From Chrysochromulina parva (lineage: Eukaryota > Haptophyta > Prymnesiales > Chrysochromulinaceae), in NCBI GenBank assembly GCA_002887195.1, contig PJAB01000119.1:1-40119 (forward strand): a stretch of 40,119 bases of DNA, in the 5' to 3' direction. Numbering within the stretch: position 1 is the first letter of the stretch; each line of letters opens with the position of its first letter. The notes beneath the pieces are model-generated. The model saw nothing but the letters and a program-made list of their open reading frames with translations, was not told the DNA's origin and did no database searches. This document shows, piece after piece, positions 17,701 through 25,552 of the stretch. Made by a program: the position numbers and the translations under genes.

Positions 17701-18172
17701 GCTCTACTCGTCGCTTCCGATGGCAGCGCGAGCGCGCTGTTCGCAGGGCCTCAACGACCGCTCGTACTACTGCGACGCCGAGGGATGGGTGGTGAACGCG
17801 CTCCGAGCGGCCGTGCTCGGGGCGGCGCGAGCTTCGGGCGAGGCCCCGCCGTGTGAGGGCGAGGCGATGGTACAGATGCGCTACCTTCTGTACGCCGAGG
17901 CAGGCGGCGGTCTGCCTCCGCACGTCGACCTGAGCCGCACGCGCCGTGACGGGCGCACCTCCAAATGCACCTTTATCCTTTACCTCACCGATTGCACGGT
18001 AGGCGGCGAGACGGTTCTGCTCCAACGGCTCGCGCAGCCTTCACGAGTGCTTGCCGCTGTGACGCCGCGGCGCGGCCGCCTGCTCATCTTCCCGCACCTC
18101 TGCCCGCACCTCGCGAGGGAGGTGGTGGCGGAGGGGCTGCCCAAGCTCCTGCTTCGTGGGGAGATGTTTTAG
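14704..18172 (+). CDS. Five-exon RING-like / RanBP2 zinc finger / ankyrin / 2OG-Fe(II) oxygenase protein
   Basis: The exons are 14704-16159, 16283-16575, 16718-17092, 17167-17308 and 17388-18172, totalling 3051 nt in frame (1016 residues plus stop). The introns are 123, 142, 74 and 79 bp; the last is GC-AG (GCGAGT to CGCAG). Each junction preserves a recognisable motif; the last restores an ankyrin turn (RLGLSADTRSHGGSTAACAA). The domain order is: an ankyrin-like helix pair near residue 100; a C4-type RING-like finger (CAKC at about 173 to CPRCG) interrupted by an acidic SHPYR-repeat insertion; a RanBP2 finger at about 300-325 (W-T-C-E-C-C ... C-R-G-C); ankyrin repeats at about 708-790; and a prolyl-4-hydroxylase-like domain with H934-x-D936, H996 and R1012. 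An in-frame ATG at 14569 would add 45 residues. A 2OG-dependent hydroxylase with ubiquitin-type and protein-binding modules is inferred. Confidence 0.85.
16131..16260 (+). repeat. 65-bp tandem duplication spanning the exon 1 splice donor
   Basis: The copy at 16131-16195 contains the last 29 coding bases of exon 1, the donor GTGAGG and the start of the intron. The copy at 16196-16260 lies wholly in the intron, and its donor position reads ATAAGG, so the GT is lost. Confidence 0.9.
16576..16717 (+). repeat. Intron 2 made almost entirely of a GATGACCTC-type repeat
   Basis: About a dozen imperfect 10-bp units (GATGACCTCT, GATGACTTTT, CATGACCTCG) fill this 142-bp intron from just after the donor GTATAA to the acceptor CTCGCAG. 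Confidence 0.9.
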
Positions 18173-18520
18173 TGCAGGGTGTTTTCGCACATAGAGTAGC
18201 ACTGCCTAGCCCTAGGCGTTTTAAACTTTTCTTTCAAGCATACTGTTGATTTGTAGATACGAACCGAGCAAGGGTTCAAGGCTCACTGACCTTCGTTCTT
18301 CTTTTATTGTTATGGAGACGAAACTCATCAGGGGACATTTCTCGATTTCTGCATGTTTCTGTGAGCCGTCTCACGTCGCGGCGTGAGCTCGAACTTACTA
18401 ATTCACAGCAGGAGATGTGAGCCGGAGCTTGCGGAATCCGAGACGGCACAAACTCACAGTTGAAAAGGTCGTGCCTGCGTTCACAGCGGCGTCGAGGTGT
18501 GACGTGTGTGTGGTCTGCAA
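18173..18520. other. Intergenic region
   Basis: This is a 348-bp gap between two plus-strand genes and is less GC-rich than its surroundings near 18200-18350. I see no repeats or genes; it probably holds a 3' UTR and the next promoter. Confidence 0.5.
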
Positions 18521-19759
18521 ATGCAAAGCCCATCAGACATCGAGAGCGTCTTGCTCGAGGCGGCACCGCTCGCGACGGGACTCGAAGGCGCTGACTCAAC
18601 GGCGCAGGACGACTCCATCCGCCGCCTTCTCGCCATCGCGGTCGCCCACATGGGCTCCGCAGACAGCCCTTTCACACGCCCTCCGTTGCCACCCGAGGAG
18701 GAAGTAGATGACGCCACTCTTTCCGCCGCTCGAGACCTCGCTGAGGCCATGACTCATCTGCGCCCACGAGACGGCACTGTGCACGTGGTGGGTGCGGACG
18801 CGGATGCGTGCCTGCGGTCCATCGAGATGTTGCAGAGTAGGCCGGGTGGAAGGCGTGCCTTGCGGCTGACTCGCGCGATTCCGTCGCTTGTCGAGACTCT
18901 CCCTTTGCTCGAGGCCGATGCATTCGCGCGCTGGTGCGCCGCACTGACCGGCCTCGTGCGCGCCGACCCCGCATGCCGGGACGATGCCAACGAGGCAGGT
19001 GCTGCGAAGCAGGCATGCGTGGCCTTGGAAGTGTGGTCGACAAATGAGGCAGTGCATGCAAACGCCGAGGCACTGCTGCACTCACTAGCCTTTGAGCGGG
19101 CCGATGCGCCCAGTGCGTGCGCGCTGCCGCCACGCGTCCACCGAGAGGGCACGACGGAGGCGGCGGATGACGAGGAGCTGCTCGACCTGGCGGCAGCGTT
19201 CCAGCGGCAACGAGTGGCGGACGAAAGCTTGTATACCGGGGCACATGAGCTGCCGACGGATGATGAGAGTAACGGCTGGCAGGAGCCGCCTGCAGACGAG
19301 AGCTCCCCCATGGGCGAGGCAGCTGCCATGGGGCCTGAGCCGTTCGCTCCGCCAGACGAGGAGCTGCCTCGGGGGGACGATGCGATGGAGGGCGAGGGCG
19401 GTCCGCTGCACACGCCCAGCGACCGGTGGGACGCCTTGATGACGACGGATGACGACGAGGGCACCGCGGCGGCGGCGGCGGCGGTTGCGGTGCATTGCGT
19501 CTTCGGTGGGACTCGCTGCTCCGGGATGCGAACGGCCGCTCTCCCCGCGTGTGGGCATCGGGTCGTGTGTGAGCACTGCCTGCTCGCGATTCAAGTGATG
19601 ACGGAGCAGCTGACGCCGTTGGAGGCGTTCGCAGAGCCGCAAGGAGGCGTCGACGAGGGCTGTTCGTCCACAATGGGTGGGCTCATTCGGTCACTAAGTC
19701 GAGCATGGAACCCCGTGCTCTGCCCCGAATGCGCCAGGGAGCAGGTTGCTGACGCCTGA
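18521..19759 (+). CDS. Helical-repeat protein with C-terminal RING-variant finger
   Basis: The protein has 412 residues from the ATG at 18521; an upstream GTG was rejected. Residues of about 70-200 are helical, with a pattern resembling one or two armadillo units (RLTRAIPSLVETLPLLEADA, then a unit ending ANAEALLHSLAFE). A long acidic, Pro-rich middle follows. The last 90 residues contain C-x6-C (CVFGGTRC), then A-L-P-A-C-G-H-R-V-V-C-E-H-C and finally L-C-P-E-C. This is the spacing of a C3HC4 RING-like finger with a long insertion before the last pair, as in IAP/MEX-type E3 ligases. An E3 ubiquitin ligase is therefore a reasonable guess but not proven. The neighbour upstream also has a RING-like finger with an insertion before its last CPxC pair, which may reflect shared origin or coincidence. 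Confidence 0.6.
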   Translation: MQSPSDIESVLLEAAPLATGLEGADSTAQDDSIRRLLAIAVAHMGSADSPFTRPPLPPEEEVDDATLSAARDLAEAMTHLRPRDGTVHVVGADADACLRSIEMLQSRPGGRRALRLTRAIPSLVETLPLLEADAFARWCAALTGLVRADPACRDDANEAGAAKQACVALEVWSTNEAVHANAEALLHSLAFERADAPSACALPPRVHREGTTEAADDEELLDLAAAFQRQRVADESLYTGAHELPTDDESNGWQEPPADESSPMGEAAAMGPEPFAPPDEELPRGDDAMEGEGGPLHTPSDRWDALMTTDDDEGTAAAAAAVAVHCVFGGTRCSGMRTAALPACGHRVVCEHCLLAIQVMTEQLTPLEAFAEPQGGVDEGCSSTMGGLIRSLSRAWNPVLCPECAREQVADA

Positions 19760-20149
19760 CGCGCTCGACGTTGAACGCGAGCCTATCCCATAATTCTGAG
19801 TACCGAGCTACACGGCTCGGTGAAGCACGCGCGACGGATGTTCGTGTGTGTGTGCGTTAATACGCGTGGTTAGGGACAGTGCGCCACTGCGCGGGGACTC
19901 AGCATGCTTGACCAACGACCAGGTCCGCACACTACTCATCCGGAGCTCACACTAGAGTACGACTGAGTGCGATACAGCACAGCACGCGCATGCAAAAGCC
20001 GTTCCGGCGGGCCGTGCTCATGCGGTCACATGGCCACCGACCGTGAGGCGCGCTCCTGTCTACATCTTTCAGGTCCAGGCTCCAGGGGCGGATGCACCAT
20101 CATGAACGCCATGCGATTGCCCAGCGAGTCCTGCGCTACCGGCCGCCGT
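19760..20149. other. Intergenic region
   Basis: After the RING-variant gene I find no supported gene here. A plus-strand open frame starting at 19967 is Cys/Arg-rich and lacks any recognisable pattern. Confidence 0.4.
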
Positions 20150-20629
20150 TCATGTGCAGCAGCTCGTCACATGCGCAGCATGTGCAGCAGAAGCTGCTGC
20201 TTGAGACATCGGAACAAAGGGTTGCTGGCTCGGTGGGGACCAAAGACGCGCCGGCATGTTTGGGAGGACCGTCGGCTTCGAGATTTTCTGGGCTACGTTT
20301 GTCTTCTCCGGCACGTCTACGGGTTGTTTCGAACGCAGGAGCGGCTTGGCCTTGGCAACCCGAACGGCGTATTCGTTATCCTCGATCGTGACCTTGACGG
20401 GCCTGATCCAAGCAGCACCCGTCTGGAAGCGGGCCAGTCGTGTAAGGCGGGGGTCGTGTATGGCCGCGTTAAACGCCGACGGAAGCATTCCAAAGGTCGA
20501 GGCAGCATGGTGAGGCAGCATGGGAAGTGCGAGCATGACCGCGCGTAAGGGGCTCTGCCCGGCCGTAGTTGCCGTAGATGGACTGGGGGCCGAGTGGGAC
20601 GAAGCGCCGATCGGCAGAAAGGGTCGCAA
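20150..20629 (-). CDS. Uncertain coding block, unknown protein
   Basis: This minus-strand frame contains a stretch that reads like real protein (LTRLARFQTGAAWIRPVKVT, followed by an acidic/basic segment with E-D-N-E-Y-A-V-R-V-A-K). It has strong G/C bias at third positions. The opposite strand is open over much of the same interval, so strand choice is not firm. A second minus frame, just upstream (to 20660), also looks coding (SADRRFVPLGPQSIYGNYGR) and could be a preceding exon. The block lies downstream of the sialidase-like gene on the same strand and might be its 3' exon, because a GTAAGT donor overlaps that gene's stop. I do not recognise the family. Confidence 0.3.
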   Translation of the reverse strand: MRPFLPIGASSHSAPSPSTATTAGQSPLRAVMLALPMLPHHAASTFGMLPSAFNAAIHDPRLTRLARFQTGAAWIRPVKVTIEDNEYAVRVAKAKPLLRSKQPVDVPEKTNVAQKISKPTVLPNMPARLWSPPSQQPFVPMSQAAASAAHAAHVTSCCT

Positions 20630-20762
20630 TCAACGGTTTGACGACATTGACGAATCTAACGTTCGCTGTGGTCACCGATCAAAAACACAGGGGGAGGCGG
20701 GATAAACACGGGACACACGGATCACACGGATCACACGGATCTCGCAGACGTACCGGTATCAC

Positions 20763-22022
20763 TTACGGAATACTGCCAAAAGGTGCGCGCGCTACCCAGA
20801 CATCCTCCTTGTTCAAGCTGTAGATTGCCCAGAAGCCTTCGAGCCCGGGCACCGTGAGCGCAAGGCCCTGGGGATACTGAACACCGCCCTGCTTGGAGCC
20901 ACCCTTGTGACGGTACACACAGCCAGAAGGCTGGTGCGGACCCTGGTAGACGGCGAGCTGGCACGAGGTGAGGGCGCGAGCTGTCGCTCCAAAGGCCTGG
21001 CCGTCGACGGACGTTGAGAGGAACAGAGGATCACGGACTGCAAAGGGCATCGCATTCGAGAGCAAGTAAACCCTGCCGTCTGGAAGTCTGCCGGCGTTGA
21101 GGTTCGAGTTGTCATCCGAGATGTTGATGGGCACAGGCGGCGTCCAGTGACCTCCTGGCTCGCGTACGCTTGCCGCGAGGCTAAGCTTGCTGAGCTGTGC
21201 AGCGCGGCGACGGTACAAGATCACATCGCCTCGCCCGCCAGGCACCTCATAGTGTGTAAACTCGTTCGAGTCGTCCGAAGCGTTCGATGGCGCCCAGCAG
21301 CCGTCTGTGCACGCCTCGCATTTCCAATTGCCGGTCGTCTTCGGATCGGGACAGGGGCGCACTGCAGCGTTGGACAGCAGCGCCATGTCCGATTGCACCG
21401 TCTCGGGCATCTGGTCCAGGGTGCGCACACCGTGCGCTGCCGACGCGTCAGCAAAGCCGGGCGGGATGCTGGGAGTTGCCCAAAAGGTTGGGCCGAACTG
21501 GCGCAGCCCTGGCATGACCTGCCGCAGCAGGAGCGTCTCACGCCCAAGGCCGGGCGCCTTATCGCTGATCGGGTAGACGTTGAATTGGATCGGGCTGGCG
21601 GCGACGTAGGCGCTGCCATTCAGATGGAGCATCGGCTCTGCAAACAATGCCGCATGGTGGGCTGCCGAAGACATATTTGGAAAGAGCTCCTCAGCTGATA
21701 ACCAGGAGATACCATCATTCGATTGACTGTAGAGAATGCGCTGGCCCGGTTGGTCCTCGTCAACCGGCGAATTCTTCCACCATGCAAAGAGCGTGCCACG
21801 ATGCTCGTCAAGCATCGGCATGTGGTTGTAAGTGCCATTTGCAGTCGTGGCGAAGAAGATGCGGCTGACGGAAACGTTAGAAGTGTATGGCACGCCACCG
21901 TGTGGCAGGAGCGGATCCAGTCGCGGGGCGGCCCAATACGGAGAAGACAGCGTCAGATGTGAGTGTGCGAACATCCAAGTCCCCATGTTGTTGATTGCTT
22001 TTTGATAGTCGACACAATTGGA
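20763..22022 (-). CDS. Sialidase-like beta-propeller protein, 5' end unresolved
   Basis: The frame encodes about 420 residues of a BNR/sialidase-like fold. N-G-T-Y-N-H-M-P-M is followed by F-A-W-W-K-N-S-P-x-D-E-D-x-P-G-Q-R-I-L-Y-S-Q-S-N-D-G, then strands such as PDGRVYLLSNAMP and DPLFLSTSVDGQAF. Near the end come QYPQGLALTVPGLEG and FWAIYSLNKEDVWV. This arrangement (R-D-E-D/P-G-Q-R, Asp-box-like S-x-D-G, Y-P-x-G, Y-S-x-N-K-E) is typical of bacterial and algal sialidase-family hydrolases of unassigned specificity. N-linked glycosylation sequons are common, fitting a secreted protein. The frame stays open to 22109 without an ATG. An acceptor-like CCCTTCACAG ends at 22023, so a 5' exon with a signal peptide is probably missing. 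The stop codon overlaps a consensus donor, GTAAGT. Confidence 0.65.
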   Translation of the reverse strand, partial: SNCVDYQKAINNMGTWMFAHSHLTLSSPYWAAPRLDPLLPHGGVPYTSNVSVSRIFFATTANGTYNHMPMLDEHRGTLFAWWKNSPVDEDQPGQRILYSQSNDGISWLSAEELFPNMSSAAHHAALFAEPMLHLNGSAYVAASPIQFNVYPISDKAPGLGRETLLLRQVMPGLRQFGPTFWATPSIPPGFADASAAHGVRTLDQMPETVQSDMALLSNAAVRPCPDPKTTGNWKCEACTDGCWAPSNASDDSNEFTHYEVPGGRGDVILYRRRAAQLSKLSLAASVREPGGHWTPPVPINISDDNSNLNAGRLPDGRVYLLSNAMPFAVRDPLFLSTSVDGQAFGATARALTSCQLAVYQGPHQPSGCVYRHKGGSKQGGVQYPQGLALTVPGLEGFWAIYSLNKEDVWVARAPFGSIP

Positions 22023-22109
22023 CTGTGAAGGGTGTTGATTACAAACATTGGCTGTGAATTTGGTATTTGGTGCAACGTGTGGAGGCGAGGTTGCTATCCA
22101 GCAGGCCAC

Positions 22110-22586
22110 TCTCCGCCCTCCCTCTCTCAGCGCCGCTTCGCAATGGGAGTTGCATGTGCAGCTGCAGTTGTATACGCTTCTTCTTCGAAGGAATCAGACG
22201 TACATTGTAAGTCCTGATTGTTGGACTCCGGGACACTGCACACTCGTGAAACTCGAGGCACGAGGGACCGTGGACGACGGTAATTTGGGGCGCAATTTGA
22301 GCGACTGCCCGTCGCTGCAGGGCACACACACTGCCGAGGCGTGCCTTCTTCGTATCCTTTCTGGAAAGGCGACCGCCGTCGTGCATGTTCTGCGGCGAGG
22401 GCATACTCTCCAGTCCCGTGGCCTTCATACCGGTCGGCTGAGGCAGAGCTGAGGCAGAGCTCGTGAGGCGTGCTCGGAGGCGTGCTCAACATGCTGGCTC
22501 CTGGGGGCTCCCACCGTCACGCCGGCAGGAAGATGTACCCTGCTTGATCCGTGAGCCTCTTGAGATCATGCGCTTTTGCTGGTGGC
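22110..22586. other. Region between sialidase-like and transporter genes
   Basis: This stretch probably contains the first exon(s) and promoter of the sialidase-like gene and the 3' UTR of the MFS gene. No exon can be assigned: the minus-strand frames with ATG give no hydrophobic signal segment that joins cleanly. Confidence 0.4.
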
Positions 22587-24210
22587 TCAGCTCCTCCATC
22601 GCCGCACCTCCTCCATCGCGACCGCGATCCGTGTGCGCGGTCTCTCGTGCCCTCCGACAATGAACGTGGGGATCGTTGGCGAGGTGCTGACAGCGGCCAT
22701 CTCGGTCGCAGTGGGCGAGGCAAGCACCGGCCAGAGGAGGCGGATGGCGACGAGGGAGACCACGAATAGCAAGGCACTCGAGGCGAAGACGGAGACGGCA
22801 CCGAGGCTCGCGTAGCCTGTTACTGCCCAAAAAGGACCCACGATCCGCGCGATCGCGCCCACGGCAAACATGATGCCCATCCACGCGCCCTGAGGCCGCT
22901 CACCAAGCAGCTTGCCTACCATTGAGAGACACACGCCTCGGCCGAAGGGGAAGGCGACGGTGACCAGCCCAAAGCTCAGCCCAAACTGGCCGAAACCCAT
23001 CGTGGCTCGGGGCGGGCCGGTCAGTCCCGAGCCATTGGGCGGCACCAAGAGCCCCGAGCCATCGGGCGGCACCAAGAGCCCCCAGCCATCGGGCGGCACC
23101 ATGAGCAACCAGCCGGCCGCCGCAAGCATGCACGAGCTCGCGAGCAGCGTGCGGTCGCCCACCAGAGGAGCGGAAGGGCCGCGGGCGCGAGTGAGGATGG
23201 ACATGAGCATGGCGCAGAGGAGGTTGGCGACGCCCGCGGCGGTGAACAGCAAGTTGGTCTCAATATCATCCCACCCAAACCAGTCCTGTGCGCGTGAAGG
23301 AGATAGCGAGGGGCACGAGCGAAGAAGGGTGAGGACTTCTGAGGCGGCGCGAGGCTGTTCGGAGTTGAGCGGCTCGATGCACCTTGACGAGCGGCGTTGT
23401 GATCGTCTCTTGAATTGCAAAGCCGTTGAAGTGGACGAAGAAGATGACGATGCACGCCCATACGGCCATCGTCGCAGAGCTGCTCAGCGTGTCCGCGCCC
23501 GGAGCCGGGCTGTCTTCGGCGGCAACAGTACTCGTACTCCCGGGCGTCGACAACTCAGGGAAGCCGAAACTGGTGGAGAGGAACATGCTCGTGTTGAGTA
23601 CGGCGACGACCCAGCCCTGCTTGGTGAACGAATTGAAGAGAAGAGCGCCCACCGCAAAATCGGGCGTCTGCGTCACTGCGGCTCCCAGCGCAGGGCCGAA
23701 GATGAAGCCGAGGCAGGCGAACGTCGACAGTTGCGACGTGAGGCTGGTGCGCTCCTCAGGCGGAGCGAGGATGGCGAAGCAGGACTGCTCAACCGCCTGC
23801 TGGCCGCCGGAGCCCACACCCTGCAGAAGCCGCGCCAGTAGCACGACCGTCGGCCCGAGGTCGCTGCCTATTCGGTGGACGGCATCCGCGAGAGCGTAGG
23901 AAACTGAGCCGCTCAGGCTGATTAGCGCGCACAGCTGCATCGTACGTTTCGCACCCAAGTAGTTACTCAGCGCTCCGAGCGCCATCGATCCGAGCGCCTC
24001 GCCCACCGAATAGGCAGCGACCACACTAGCATACAGCTCAGCCGAGGCCCCCATCCCATCAAGGTACAGGAACAGGGACGGCATGACGATTGAGAAGGAG
24101 ATGCAGGCGAAGAATACGTTGACGAAGAGGATGAGCTTCCACGCGACGCAGCTGCCGGGCGTCGCGGGTGCAGCCGGTCGCAGCAAAGACTCATGGAGGT
24201 CGCTCTTCAT
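22587..24210 (-). CDS. MFS transporter (MFSD8/SPX-MFS-like group), two exons
   Basis: Exon 1 (24210-23383) and exon 2 (23285-22587) flank a 97-bp intron (GTGCAT to CGCACAG). The phase-0 join reads ETITTPLVK-DWFGWDDIE, a motif after helix 7 in this MFS group, and 1527 nt are in frame (508 residues). Helices are evident: helix 1 AWKLILFVNVFFACISFSIV, helix 2 ASVVAAYSVGEALGSMALG, and so on up to about 12. The loop after helix 2 has N-Y-L-G-A-K-R (the MFS A-motif). Exon 2 carries a 27-bp tandem repeat coding for GLLVPPDGS units between helices. The protein should sit in an organelle or vacuole membrane; its substrate is unknown. The ATG at 24210 (MKSDLHESLLRP, with a dileucine-like motif) was chosen because the upstream frame has only a TTG. 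Confidence 0.8.
23025..23105 (-). repeat. 27-bp coding repeat, three copies, in the MFS gene
   Basis: Three consecutive copies of a GAGCCATCGGGCGGCACCAA-type unit encode repeated L-V-P-P-D/N-G-S/W-G-L. The period preserves the reading frame. The insertion falls between two predicted membrane helices. Confidence 0.9.
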
Positions 24211-24580
24211 GAAGGTCCCCTCGCCGGCGGACACGGTGATGCCGTGAGATTTTGATGCCAAATGCGGCAAGTTTATTAAGCAAGTTTCGGCGCCAGCGGG
24301 TCAACCAAACGGGAGTTTGCCGTTCTTCATGCGCAGGCACAGTTAGTTCGTAGTCTCCCGCCTTGCTTGCCATCATGTTGCTTAGCCGCTCGTGGATCGT
24401 CTTCGCCGTACCGGTACATTTGCAAGTACATGCCAGAAATGCAGGCAGCACTCGTGGTTTGAAGGCATAATCCGAGTCCAAATACGTGTTTGAAACATCG
24501 GGCCGCATGCATGCAATGCAAAACCTTCCGAGTGCCGTTCTTGATCGCAAAATGAGAAAAGTGGTGTATCGGTCAAGGCG
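24211..24580. promoter_or_regulatory. Divergent promoter region
   Basis: These 370 bp lie between the transporter (-) and the coiled-coil gene (+). A TACCGGTA element lies near 24409, roughly midway between the two starts. Confidence 0.45.
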
Positions 24581-25135
24581 ATGTCCAAACCCGCCTCGTT
24601 GCTTGCACTGCCACTAACCCCGAGATCACGTGTCGAGGAGCTCAAGCGCCAACTCAAGGCCAAGACTGAAGAGATGGCAGTCCACCAGGAGCGCCTCGAT
24701 GAGACGAACACGCGCATTGGCGAGCTGCAGCTGCAGAAGCTCATGCTCATTGTTAATCAAGCTGTCGAGGCATCTAGTCCATCCGATCCAGTGGCGAAAA
24801 ACACCGCCGATCGATCGGTCGCGTGTCGCAACGACGCTCAGTACTCGGCTGCACTCGACGCGTTGATCGCCCGTTTCCGCCATCAGCTCGTGACACTGCG
24901 GAACGCGGCTTCCGAGACCCTCAAACATGGTGCCGCCAAGGCGTCGTTCGCGGCAGATGTTACAGCAGCATGGGCCAAGGTGGGCGACAGCATGGACATT
25001 GAGGCCAAGGAGATCGAGGTCGAACGTCTCAAAGAGGAGATCCGAGCTCTCAGTCAGGCTGCCATCAAGCACTTGAGCAACATCACGTGCATCACGCGCC
25101 CGACGACAGCTGACGAGCTAGACCAGTCAATTTAG
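24581..25135 (+). CDS. Small coiled-coil protein, unknown function
   Basis: The protein has 184 residues. A heptad-rich helix at about 17-65 (RVEELKRQLKAKTEEMAVHQ and on) and another at about 140-165 (EIEVERLKEEIRAL) flank a helical middle with A-L-D-A-L-I-A-R-F-R-H-Q. There is no signal peptide, membrane segment or catalytic motif. The composition fits a structural or kinetochore/centrosome-type coiled-coil protein, but no family can be named. The frame is clean from ATG to stop with no sign of introns. Confidence 0.6.
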   Translation: MSKPASLLALPLTPRSRVEELKRQLKAKTEEMAVHQERLDETNTRIGELQLQKLMLIVNQAVEASSPSDPVAKNTADRSVACRNDAQYSAALDALIARFRHQLVTLRNAASETLKHGAAKASFAADVTAAWAKVGDSMDIEAKEIEVERLKEEIRALSQAAIKHLSNITCITRPTTADELDQSI

Positions 25136-25552
25136 TGTTAGACCAGCCGGCAGCATGCGCGTTGTAGGATGAGCGAGATCGGTAGATGTCGAGGCCGCAA
25201 GCCCGCAACGCCGCATAGGCCCTGACCGAACCCATAGCGCACTGACCCGACCGGCGTCGGCGCACCCCACGGTGCGGCCGCGGCTCGCGCGGCACTCTTT
25301 CCGGACTGTGCACTGTCTCCCCGTCGTTCACTCACCTCGCATGAATGTTCGAGGCGGGTGGGACTGAAGCTGTAGGAAGGAATAGCGTTTATTTACGGCC
25401 AAAACCCCAAATTTCCTAGCGGTGGCCGGCCCGCCCGCCGCACCCCCCATGAGGCACTGCTTGCGACCTCCCGGGGCCGAAAGCTGGCACAAAACCGTTA
25501 ACGAAACCTCGGCTGCGCCTTTGCTCTTCGACGACGCACTCCGAGCGCGCGC
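25136..25552. other. Convergent intergenic region
   Basis: This lies between the 3' ends of the coiled-coil gene (+) and the nucleotidyltransferase fusion (-). Short repeats of TTAGACCAG-type sequence follow the upstream stop. No gene is seen. Confidence 0.5.

Noticed and set aside
18276..18340. A possible tRNA suggested by GGGTTCAAGGC
   Set aside because: No matching acceptor stem or anticodon arm could be found around it.
19967..20548. Plus-strand frame of 193 codons
   Set aside because: It is Cys/Arg-rich with no motif and lies opposite a more protein-like minus-strand frame.
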